NCBI RefSeq assembly: GCF_016765695.1
Contig: NZ_JAETGO010000004.1
Coordinates: 1-61,019 of the forward strand
Origin: Sporosalibacterium faouarense
GTDB lineage: Bacteria; Bacillota; Clostridia; Tissierellales; VENL01
Direction of reading: 5' to 3'
DNA length: 61,019 bases
Numbering within the stretch: position 1 is the first letter of the stretch; every line of letters begins with the position of its first letter. The notes beneath the pieces were generated by a model. The model did not search any database. It was not told where the DNA came from and worked only from the letters and a program-made list of their open reading frames with translations. Both the position numbers and the translations under genes were made by a program. Positions 27,150-34,423 of the stretch are shown piece by piece.

Positions 27150-28231
27150 AATGGGCAATTGTAACATTAACCAAAGGGGCATTAAATCAAGGAAAGATAA
27201 TACAAAAAAAGATAAAAAATGAAAACCAAGTACAAGTTGAAGAAGTTCATATCTATACATCTACTAAGTGGGAAGGTAATGATTCCTATAGGATTGAAGG
27301 TGGATTCTCCGATTTCGTAGGAAGGATTTTTTATAAATACGATATGATTCTTTTTATTATGGCATCTGGAATAGTTGTTAGGTCGATTTCTAAATATATT
27401 CAACATAAATCCAAGGACCCAGGAATTCTTGTAATGGATGAAGGAGCTTCCTTTGTTATAAGCTTACTTTCTGGACATTTAGGAAGGGCAAATGAAGGGG
27501 CTAAAATTGTAGCCAGCTTGATAGGAGCTCAATCGGTAATAACTACTGCTTCCGATGTTAAGGGAACAATGGCCGTAGATACAATGGCAATGAAATTAAA
27601 TTGTGAAATCGAAGATTTTGATGATGCAAAGGAAATAACCTCCCTTATAGTTAATGATGAAAGAGTTGGGATAATTTCAGATATCAGAATCAATCTAGAT
27701 TTGCCTCAAGATATAATAGAAATTTCCAGTGAGACTAAGGATAGGCATTTAGAAGATATAAATGGCATGATATATATTACCAATAAGAAAAGTATAGAAG
27801 ATAAAAGGGTTAGAACTTTTAATCTACCTAGTGTTATCCTTATACCTAAGAATATAATTATAGGCATTGGCTGTAGAAAAAATATTCCAGGAAAGAAAAT
27901 AATCGAAGCTATAGATGAAGCCCTTGAAAAATTAAATATAAATAAGGGTAGCATTAAAACAATCTCAACTGTTGATATAAAGAAGAATGAGAGCGGAATA
28001 AAGGAAGCCAGTGAGCATTTTGATTGTGGACTTGAAATCATTGATAGACAGGAGATATCAATGATTGAGGATAAGTTCAAAACATCTGAATTTGTTAAAA
28101 AGACCATTGGCGTTGGAGCTGTATGTGAGCCTTGTGGATATATATCATCAAATGCAGGTAAATGCTTGCTTAGAAAAACAGCAGTAGATGGAATAACATT
28201 ATCAATATGGGAGGAGAAAATTAATGGGTAA
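27146..28231 (+). CDS. cbiG: Cobalt-precorrin-5A hydrolase CbiG
   Basis: CbiG opens the delta-lactone of cobalt-precorrin-5A, releasing acetaldehyde; it occurs only in the anaerobic pathway. The 361-residue protein has the N-terminal region with MASGIVVRSI (about 72-81), SLLSGHLGRANEGAK (about 109-123) and a C-terminal GIGCRKNIPGKKIIEAI (about 239-255). GTG start on a 4-base overlap with cbiF; eight-base overlap with cbiH downstream. Confidence 0.95.
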   Translation: MKWAIVTLTKGALNQGKIIQKKIKNENQVQVEEVHIYTSTKWEGNDSYRIEGGFSDFVGRIFYKYDMILFIMASGIVVRSISKYIQHKSKDPGILVMDEGASFVISLLSGHLGRANEGAKIVASLIGAQSVITTASDVKGTMAVDTMAMKLNCEIEDFDDAKEITSLIVNDERVGIISDIRINLDLPQDIIEISSETKDRHLEDINGMIYITNKKSIEDKRVRTFNLPSVILIPKNIIIGIGCRKNIPGKKIIEAIDEALEKLNINKGSIKTISTVDIKKNESGIKEASEHFDCGLEIIDRQEISMIEDKFKTSEFVKKTIGVGAVCEPCGYISSNAGKCLLRKTAVDGITLSIWEEKING

Positions 28232-28955
28232 AATATATGTAGTTGGTCTTGGTCCAGGGGATAAGGAGCATATGTCTCCAGCAGCAACTGCTGCCATATT
28301 AAAATCTAACGTGATTATAGGCTATAAAACCTATATAGATCTAATTGAAGAGTTGGTGAAAGATAAAGAAATTCTTTCATCGGGGATGAGAAAGGAAATA
28401 GATAGATGCGAAACAGCCCTATCCTATGCAGAAGAAGGTAAAGTTGTTTCTTTAATAAGTAGTGGAGATCCTGGAGTATATGGTATGGCAGGAGCAATGC
28501 TAGAAGTTGTACATAAAAAAGAAAGTACAGTCGAAGTTGAGATAGTACCAGGAATTACTGCAGCGAATGCAGCAGCATCAAGCATAGGAGCTCCTTTAAT
28601 GCATGACTATACAGTTATAAGTCTAAGTGATTTATTAACTGATTGGGAGCTAATAAAAAAGAGAATCCATTGTGCTGGGGAAGGGGATTTTATAGTGGCA
28701 TTATATAATCCTAAGAGCATGGGAAGACAAACCCATATTGAAGTAGCGAGGGAAATTCTTCTTAAATATAAATCCAAGGATACTCCAGTAGGAATAGTAA
28801 GAAACGCTAAAAGGCAAGGAGAAAGCGCTGTATTAACTACCCTTGATAAAATGTTAGATGAAAATATTGATATGTTAACTACTGTTATTATAGGTAATTC
28901 CAATTCATTCATTGAAAATAATAAAATGATAACTCCCAGGGGGTATAATGTGTGA
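28224..28955 (+). CDS. cbiH: Cobalt-precorrin-3 C17-methyltransferase (ring-contracting) CbiH
   Basis: The 243-residue tetrapyrrole methylase has VGLGPGDKEHMSPAA (about 5-19), ISSGDPGVYGMAGAMLE (about 78-94) and VALYNPKSMGRQTH, typical of CbiH/CobJ. It methylates C17 and contracts the ring, giving cobalt-precorrin-4. GGGAGGAGAA precedes the ATG, and the stop overlaps the cbiJ GTG by four bases. Confidence 0.95.
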   Translation: MGKIYVVGLGPGDKEHMSPAATAAILKSNVIIGYKTYIDLIEELVKDKEILSSGMRKEIDRCETALSYAEEGKVVSLISSGDPGVYGMAGAMLEVVHKKESTVEVEIVPGITAANAAASSIGAPLMHDYTVISLSDLLTDWELIKKRIHCAGEGDFIVALYNPKSMGRQTHIEVAREILLKYKSKDTPVGIVRNAKRQGESAVLTTLDKMLDENIDMLTTVIIGNSNSFIENNKMITPRGYNV

Positions 28956-29722
28956 TATTAGTATTGTCAGGAACCAAGGATGGAAGAAATATAGTAGAGC
29001 TTCTTCTGACAAAGGGGCATAGAGTAATTGCCACAACTGCCACAGAATATGGAGGGAAGCTATATAATTCCCATAATAACTTGAAGGTTATTTCACAAAA
29101 GCTAAATCATATGGAAATGAAGGAGCTCATCATTTCAAATGGAATCAATCTAGTCATAGATGCCACCCATCCCTATGCTCAAGAGGTATCAAAAAATATA
29201 ATTGAAGCTGTAAAGCTAACTAATATACCTTATTTTAGATATGAGAGAAAGGATGCTATATTTGAGGATGTTATAGTATGTCCAAGCTTTACGGAAGCAG
29301 CCCAATGGTTGAAGAACAAGAAGGGGAACGTCTTATTAACTATAGGAAGTAATCACTTAGAAGTCTTTACTTCAGAAGTTAATTTAAAAAGACTTTATGC
29401 TAGAGTTCTCCCCACTGTAAATGTAATGGAAAAATGTGAAGACCTAGGCCTTTTACCTAGACAAATTATAGCCATACAAGGCCCATTTTCTAAGGAATTT
29501 AATAAGGTCATATATAATAAATATGATATAAAATATATGGTAACTAAGGATAGTGGAGATATAGGAGGAACTAGGGAAAAAATCCTTGTAGCTCAAGAGC
29601 TAGGAATAGAAGTGTTATTGGTAGAAAGACCAAAACTAGAGTATGGTAAATATGGTAAGGTCATAGATGAAATTAATAAGCTAATAGAAGAGATAGAGAA
29701 TCAAAGGGATTCTTTAGTATAG
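28952..29722 (+). CDS. cbiJ: Cobalt-precorrin-6A reductase CbiJ
   Basis: CbiJ reduces cobalt-precorrin-6A to 6B with a nicotinamide cofactor. The 256-residue protein starts ILVLSGTKDGRNIVELL (about 2-18), has LVIDATHPYAQEVSKNI (about 67-83) and ends with the KYMVTKDSGDIGGTREK segment (about 191-207), all characteristic of CobK/CbiJ. It starts at GTG on a 4-base overlap. An 82-base gap with no recognised element separates it from cbiX. Confidence 0.93.
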   Translation: MILVLSGTKDGRNIVELLLTKGHRVIATTATEYGGKLYNSHNNLKVISQKLNHMEMKELIISNGINLVIDATHPYAQEVSKNIIEAVKLTNIPYFRYERKDAIFEDVIVCPSFTEAAQWLKNKKGNVLLTIGSNHLEVFTSEVNLKRLYARVLPTVNVMEKCEDLGLLPRQIIAIQGPFSKEFNKVIYNKYDIKYMVTKDSGDIGGTREKILVAQELGIEVLLVERPKLEYGKYGKVIDEINKLIEEIENQRDSLV

Positions 29723-29804
29723 CTTCGTAAAGTAGAGCAATGCATACAAGAAGAATTATGGAATTTTGATAAATATATGACATAAATAGAAGGAGTGGTT
29801 TTAA

Positions 29805-30170
29805 ATGACAAAAGCATTATTAATAGTCGGACATGGAAGTAGGTCTAAGGATGCCCAGGAGACATTTAATAAAATGGTGGAATTAGTAAGAGAAAAATCT
29901 TCATATACTATTGTAGAAGGTGCCCATATGGAGATTTGCGGTCCATCAATAGAAGAAGTTGTAGAAAATCTAGTAAAAGAGGAAGTAAGAGAAATCCTAA
30001 TGGTTCCATATTTCTTATACGAAGGAATACATATAAAGCAGGATATACCTAATCTAATAGGTAAAATATCTGAAAAGTACGATGGTATAAAAATCAAGCT
30101 GGGAAGACCTATTGGAGTTGAGCCTATGTTGGCAGACATTTTAATTAGTAGAGCAGAGGAGTTGTCTTAG
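29805..30170 (+). CDS. cbiX: Short-form sirohydrochlorin cobaltochelatase CbiX
   Basis: The 121-residue protein is a CbiX(S)-type half-length chelatase, which acts as a homodimer. The two metal-handling histidines are visible: H10 in IVGHGSRSKD and H76 in YEGIHIKQDIP. It ends the riboswitch 3 operon and is 30 bases from the next riboswitch. The reaction is the same as that of CbiK at 9628: cobalt insertion into sirohydrochlorin. Related short chelatases (CfbA, SirB) can insert nickel or iron, so an alternative metal is possible. AGAAGGAG precedes the ATG. Confidence 0.88.
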   Translation: MTKALLIVGHGSRSKDAQETFNKMVELVREKSSYTIVEGAHMEICGPSIEEVVENLVKEEVREILMVPYFLYEGIHIKQDIPNLIGKISEKYDGIKIKLGRPIGVEPMLADILISRAEELS

Positions 30171-30199
30171 TAGCAGAATTAAACAGATTAAATAAAATT

Positions 30200-30372
30200 T
30201 AATAGTTATTAAGGTGCTTTGTAATAGAAGCTAAGAGGGAAAGAGGTGAAAATCCTCTACAGCCCCCGCTACTGTAAGTAGGATGAAATCTTCTATATCC
30301 ACTGGGAAACCGGGAAGGAGAAGAGAGTAAATTAAACTATGAGTCAGGAGACCTGCCTTAATAATATTTATT
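30200..30372 (+). promoter_or_regulatory. Cobalamin riboswitch 4
   Basis: Core elements: GGGAAAGAGGTGAAAATCC (30237-30255), CCCCGCTACTGTAAG (30264-30278), CCGGGAAGGAG and GAGTCAGGAGACCTGCC (30341-30357). P1 pairs TTATTAAGG (about 30206-30214) with CCTTAATAA (30356-30364). It precedes the cobalt transporter cbiMNQO, a classic target. Confidence 0.95.
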
Positions 30373-30422
30373 ATTGATACTTCGGAGGGAGGTGTTAGAT
30401 ATGTAGGGTTCTTATTGGGTTC

Positions 30423-30461
30423 ACACATAGATTGCATTAACTCCATCTATGTGTTTTTTTG
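30423..30461 (+). terminator. Intrinsic terminator behind riboswitch 4
   Basis: Stem ACACATAGAT / ATCTATGTGT (30423-30432, 30445-30454) with a 12-base loop, followed by seven T. Confidence 0.85.
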
Positions 30462-30493
30462 TTTTTATAATACTATAAAAGGGAGGAATTCTA

Positions 30494-31228
30494 ATGAAGA
30501 AGTACAATAAGTATTTTCTAGTTACCGCGTCATTACTAATATTAATAACTCCAAGTTTTGCCCATGCTATGCATATCATGGAGGGGTTCTTACCACCTGT
30601 ATGGGCTGCAGTTTGGGGAGTAGTAGCTTTACCATTTGTAATTAAAGGATTTATGAATGTAAATAAAATTGTGAAAGAAGAGCCTAATAAGAAGCTTTTA
30701 TTAGCTCTAGTGGGAGCTTTTGTTTTTATTCTTTCAGCATTAAAGCTACCATCGGTTACAGGAAGCTGTTCTCATCCTACAGGAGTAGGATTAGGTGCAA
30801 TTTTATTTGGTCCAACTGTTATGAGTGCTTTAGGAATTATAGTGCTATTATTTCAAGCAATATTCCTAGCCCATGGAGGTTTAACAACCTTAGGTGCTAA
30901 TACTTTTTCTATGGCAATAATAGGTCCTCTTGTAGCCTATGGGATTTATAAGCTTCTTAAAAAGCAAGGAACTAAGGGAGGAGTTGCAGTATTCTTAGCG
31001 GCTACATTGGGAGATTTAGCTACTTATGTAGTTACATCAATACAGCTGGCACTAGCCCATCCCGATGCTACTAATGGAGTAATGGCATCAATGGTTGAGT
31101 TTTTATCAATTTTTGCTCTAACTCAAATACCAATCGCTATAGCAGAAGGATTATTAACTGTAATAGTATATAATTTATTAGTTGAATATAAAAAAGAAGG
31201 GGGAAATTTAATTGAAAACCTTCAATAA
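30494..31228 (+). CDS. cbiM: Cobalt ECF transporter substrate-binding component CbiM
   Basis: CbiM is the S component of the cobalt ECF importer. The 244-residue protein has a signal-like first helix (about 5-25) and then [15 protein letters not shown] (about 25-39); the exposed Met-His motif after processing forms the metal site in CbiM/NikM. Further helices include [20 protein letters not shown], the family's central motif. Nickel (CbiM/NikM cannot be separated securely by sequence) is an alternative, but the cobalamin riboswitch favours cobalt. It overlaps cbiN by 17 bases. Confidence 0.95.
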   Translation: MKKYNKYFLVTASLLILITPSFAHAMHIMEGFLPPVWAAVWGVVALPFVIKGFMNVNKIVKEEPNKKLLLALVGAFVFILSALKLPSVTGSCSHPTGVGLGAILFGPTVMSALGIIVLLFQAIFLAHGGLTTLGANTFSMAIIGPLVAYGIYKLLKKQGTKGGVAVFLAATLGDLATYVVTSIQLALAHPDATNGVMASMVEFLSIFALTQIPIAIAEGLLTVIVYNLLVEYKKEGGNLIENLQ

Positions 31229-31502
31229 GAACTTAATATTAATAGCTTTACTAATAATAATGGTTATAGTTCCATTGGCAATTAATAAGAATGCTGAATT
31301 TGGAGGAGCAGATGGAGAGGCCGAAGGGGTTATTGTAGAAGTTTCACCGAACTATGAACCATGGTTTAGCTCCATTTGGGAACCACCAAGTGGAGAAATT
31401 GAAAGCTTATTATTTGCTCTTCAGGCTGCCTTAGGAGCAGGAATTATTGCTTACTATTTTGGTTTTATGAAGGGAAAAAGAAATAGTGCTGATAATAGAT
31501 AA
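31212..31502 (+). CDS. cbiN: Cobalt transporter accessory protein CbiN
   Basis: A 96-residue protein with two membrane helices (about 7-23 and 66-88) and an extracytoplasmic loop containing [11 protein letters not shown] and [22 protein letters not shown]-type sequence, as in CbiN, which promotes metal loading of CbiM. TTG start 31212 behind GAAGGGGG, inside cbiM. Its end overlaps cbiQ by 17 bases. Confidence 0.93.
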   Translation: MKTFNKNLILIALLIIMVIVPLAINKNAEFGGADGEAEGVIVEVSPNYEPWFSSIWEPPSGEIESLLFALQAALGAGIIAYYFGFMKGKRNSADNR

Positions 31503-32166
31503 GTATGCCTATACCAATAGGTTAAGAAGTACTAATCCTATGCTAAAGACTTATATAGGATTAACTCTATTAATCTTAGCAATATTAACAGAAACATTCT
31601 ATATTCATATTGTAATTATTTTAACAATGGCATCTACAGTTACTGTAATAGCTAGAATTCCAATAAAAAACTATATAAAAATCTTATTTTTACCATTAAC
31701 ATTTGCAGCTTTAAGTGTTATAGCTATACTCATATCCTTTTCAAAGGATGATATTAGCTATCTTTGGGGATTTAGTATATCTAATATAAAAGTTTTTATA
31801 ACAATTGAAAGTCTAAGAGCAGCGAGGATTCTATTTTTTAGAGCCTTTGCTGCTCTAAGCTCTACATTATTTATAGTTTTAACTACTCCGATGGAGCAAC
31901 TAATATATGTACTAAAAAAGCATAAAATACCTAGAATATTTATAGAGATGTCTATACTAATTTATAGATTTATATTTATCTTTTTAAAGGAATCTAAGGA
32001 GATTTATTATGCTCAAGAGTTAAGGTTTGGGTACATTAATTTAAGAAATTCATACAAATCATTATCTTCATTAATTGTAGCTTTATTTACTAGAATAATG
32101 ATAAGGTACGAAGAAATGGAAACAGCTTTGATAAGTAAGAATTTTGATAAAGAATTTTATCTATAG
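31486..32166 (+). CDS. cbiQ: Cobalt ECF transporter transmembrane component CbiQ
   Basis: The 226-residue membrane protein is the T component that couples the ATPase to CbiM. It has four or more helices (about 22-125), the conserved coupling stretch RAARILFFRAFAALSSTLF (about 109-127), and a C-terminal AQELRFGYINLRNS region (about 178-191) that touches CbiO. GTG start within cbiN. It precedes cbiO by eight bases. Confidence 0.92.
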   Translation: MLIIDKYAYTNRLRSTNPMLKTYIGLTLLILAILTETFYIHIVIILTMASTVTVIARIPIKNYIKILFLPLTFAALSVIAILISFSKDDISYLWGFSISNIKVFITIESLRAARILFFRAFAALSSTLFIVLTTPMEQLIYVLKKHKIPRIFIEMSILIYRFIFIFLKESKEIYYAQELRFGYINLRNSYKSLSSLIVALFTRIMIRYEEMETALISKNFDKEFYL

Positions 32167-32174
32167 GTGATTAT

Positions 32175-32987
32175 ATGTTGAAAACTAATAATTTAAAATA
32201 TATATATGAAGATGGAACTATCGCATTAAAAAACATAACTATAGACTTAAACGTGGGAAATATTATAGGTATAATAGGCTCTAATGGGTCAGGGAAGACA
32301 ACTCTCTTTCTAAATTTATTAGGCATATTAAAACCAACAGAAGGAGAAATTTATTTAGGTATAGATAAATATAGGTATAATAAGAAGTTTTTAGTAAATC
32401 TAAGAAAATCCGTTGGAATAGTTTTTCAAAATCCTGATAGACAAATATTTTATTCAAAGGTCTATGATGATATTGCATTTGGACTAAGGAATCTAGGATA
32501 TGATGAGGATGAAGTCAAAGAAAGAGTAGATAGGGCATTAAAGAAGGTGGATGGAGAAGATTTTAAGGATAAACCTGTTCACTTCCTAAGCTATGGGCAG
32601 AAGAAAAGGGTGGCCATAGCAGGAGTCCTAGCCATGGATAATGAAGTAATATTTTTTGATGAACCAACTGCAGGATTAGATCCAGATATGGAAAGAAGAA
32701 TGATAGAAATTCTAAAGGGAATATCCAACGAAGGCAAAAAAATTGTAATTGCCAGTCATGATATGAATTTGATATATAGAATCTGTGATTATGGATATGT
32801 ACTAAATAGAGGAGAAATATTAGCATCTGATAAAATAGAAAAAGTATTTTTGATGGATGATATATTAGAAAAAGCTAAGCTCGCTGAACCTTGGCTGGTT
32901 AAGCTACATAAGAATTTAGAAATCCCTCTTTTTAAAAAGGAAGAAGAACTCTATAGTTATTGGAAAAATAATAAAAACCCTAGCTAG
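32175..32987 (+). CDS. cbiO: Cobalt ECF transporter ATPase CbiO
   Basis: A 270-residue ABC ATPase with Walker A GSNGSGKTT (35-43), Q-loop VFQNPDRQIF, signature LSYGQKKRVAIA (about 136-147), Walker B VIFFDEPTAGLDPD and the switch histidine in ASHDMNLI. The LSYGQ signature variant is common in EcfA/CbiO proteins. As the only ATPase of the cluster it should work as a homodimer. A terminator starts at its 3' end. Confidence 0.95.
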   Translation: MLKTNNLKYIYEDGTIALKNITIDLNVGNIIGIIGSNGSGKTTLFLNLLGILKPTEGEIYLGIDKYRYNKKFLVNLRKSVGIVFQNPDRQIFYSKVYDDIAFGLRNLGYDEDEVKERVDRALKKVDGEDFKDKPVHFLSYGQKKRVAIAGVLAMDNEVIFFDEPTAGLDPDMERRMIEILKGISNEGKKIVIASHDMNLIYRICDYGYVLNRGEILASDKIEKVFLMDDILEKAKLAEPWLVKLHKNLEIPLFKKEEELYSYWKNNKNPS

Positions 32988-33011
32988 GACTAGTCCTTAC
33001 TAGGGTTTTTA
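32973..33011. terminator. Bidirectional terminator after cbiO
   Basis: AAAAACCCTAG (32973-32983) pairs with CTAGGGTTTTT (33000-33010), with a small inner hairpin. It lies between the convergent cbiO and flavodoxin genes and overlaps the cbiO stop region. Confidence 0.75.
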
Positions 33012-33020
33012 TAGAGAATA

Positions 33021-33446
33021 CTATTTTCCTAATTCTTGACCTAAGCTTTTGCATTTGTTTATTCCATCTTCCTCAGGAGTTAAATGAATAATCAATCCTT
33101 CTCCGATTAGGTTAGCACCATACCCATTCATTCTCTCCACCCAATCTATCATCCATTCACCATCGCCCCAATCATATGAGCCGAATAGAGCAACGGGCTT
33201 TCCTGATACTACATCTGAAAGAGATTCTACAAAGGGTTCCATAAAGCTCTCTTCTAAGACTTCAGCCCCCATAGAAGGACAACCTAATGCCACTGCATCT
33301 GCGTTAACTACATCCTCTTTTGATGCATCTTCAACTCTCAATATTCTAACTTCATTATCATTTATGTTTGCCCCATCTGCTAAAGCATTTGCCATTAACT
33401 CAGTATTTCCAGTTCCACTCCAATAGATTACCACAACTTTTTTCAC
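33021..33446 (-). CDS. Flavodoxin
   Basis: The 141-residue protein begins KKVVVIYWSGTGNTELMANAL (residues 2-22; the phosphate-binding loop for FMN is SGTGNTE) and contains GCPSMGAEVLEE and SYDWGDGEWMIDWVERM, matching clostridial short-chain flavodoxins. GTG at 33446 is chosen because GAGGGA lies six bases upstream on the reverse strand; longer in-frame starts lack such a site. Flavodoxin replaces ferredoxin as electron carrier when iron is scarce. It lies 117 bases behind a gene with two Fur boxes in its promoter, so iron control of both is likely. Confidence 0.9.
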   Translation of the reverse strand: MKKVVVIYWSGTGNTELMANALADGANINDNEVRILRVEDASKEDVVNADAVALGCPSMGAEVLEESFMEPFVESLSDVVSGKPVALFGSYDWGDGEWMIDWVERMNGYGANLIGEGLIIHLTPEEDGINKCKSLGQELGK

Positions 33447-33563
33447 ATATATCCCTCTTTTCATAATAATTTGTTTATATAGATGAGTAATATGCACATT
33501 ATAGGTTTATATAAAATTAAAATCCTATGATTAACTTATGCAAATTTCTCAAATGTAAGCATT

Positions 33564-34160
33564 TTATGTATATGCCAATATAGTGTCTATTCCACTACAA
33601 GCTAAAATATTTTTCACTCTAAATTTTGCATTTAAGAATTCATTATATCTTTTATCTGATAATGTTGAATCTCCATACACTCTCCAACCTTTAACCTTAG
33701 TGAGCTTTAAAGATGGATGACCAATAAATCCCATAACATCCTTTAAAGGATATCCAAGGAAAATTCCAATCTCATCAGGAATAGTTCCACCTTTCATTTT
33801 TTCAATAATATAATTTAGATAGGACTCTAAACTATAAGCTTTAGGATAGCCTATACTTATAAGAAATTTATTATTTCTCTTATCTATTAATACAGAATCA
33901 AGAGATTTTGGTGTGTAAAAGAGTATTTTCGTGCTTTTTTCATTATAGCGAAAAATCTTAAAAGAAATTTTCCTGCAATCCTTAAAGAAAAAGCGTATTT
34001 TACTAATTTTATCAGCTATATTTACATCATTCTTAGGAAAGCTAAGAATTTCAGCTGGTTTAACCCCCAAAATAACTGGCCCTAACGTTTGAATAAGCCA
34101 ATTAATATAATCATCATCAGTCTGTTTAAAGCAAATTCTAGTATTCATTTCCTTAATCAT
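33564..34160 (-). CDS. DUF3793 family protein
   Basis: The 198-residue soluble protein matches DUF3793, a family of unknown function common in anaerobic Firmicutes. Recognisable parts are the early LGPVILGVKPAEIL, a central ISIGYPKAYSLESYLNYII and the GIFLGYPLKDVMGFIGH segment (about 131-147). ATG at 34160 is preferred since GGAAAGGGG precedes it; an upstream ATG (34241) would lie within the Fur-box promoter. The promoter (TTGACA, 17 bases, TAATAT) is flanked by two near-perfect Fur sites, and a flavodoxin gene follows in the same direction. That ties the family to iron limitation, possibly haem or iron handling; its activity is unknown. Confidence 0.85.
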   Translation of the reverse strand: MIKEMNTRICFKQTDDDYINWLIQTLGPVILGVKPAEILSFPKNDVNIADKISKIRFFFKDCRKISFKIFRYNEKSTKILFYTPKSLDSVLIDKRNNKFLISIGYPKAYSLESYLNYIIEKMKGGTIPDEIGIFLGYPLKDVMGFIGHPSLKLTKVKGWRVYGDSTLSDKRYNEFLNAKFRVKNILACSGIDTILAYT

Positions 34161-34189
34161 AAGATGACCCCTTTCCTCCCTCTCTATAT

Positions 34190-34208
34190 GATAACGATAA
34201 TCACTATC
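34190..34208. promoter_or_regulatory. Fur box, downstream copy
   Basis: GATAACGATAATCACTATC matches 17 of 19 positions of the consensus GATAATGATAATCATTATC. It covers the region just after the predicted transcription start of the DUF3793 gene. Confidence 0.8.
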
Positions 34209-34212
34209 ATTT

Positions 34213-34241
34213 ATATTATCAAACGCTTTGCCGATTGTCAA
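34213..34241 (-). promoter_or_regulatory. Sigma-A promoter of the DUF3793-flavodoxin unit
   Basis: On the reverse strand TTGACA (34241-34236) and TAATAT (34218-34213) are 17 bases apart. The -35 element overlaps the upstream Fur box. Confidence 0.75.
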
Positions 34242-34255
34242 TGATAATCATTATC
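34237..34255. promoter_or_regulatory. Fur box, upstream copy overlapping the -35 element
   Basis: GTCAATGATAATCATTATC matches 17 of 19 positions of the Fur consensus, with an intact ATGATAATCAT centre. Confidence 0.85.
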
Positions 34256-34423
34256 AATTAACCAAAGAAATAAAATTATGGAAAAAGCATATCATTTGAT
34301 GAAGGAATATTGTTTACTTTTCAAGAATTGAATAAATATAGAAAGAAAAATTAGAAATTAGAATTTTAAATAATAAATAATAAAGAATGATAAATCAAAG
34401 CTCATTTGAAGAGGTGTGACAAG

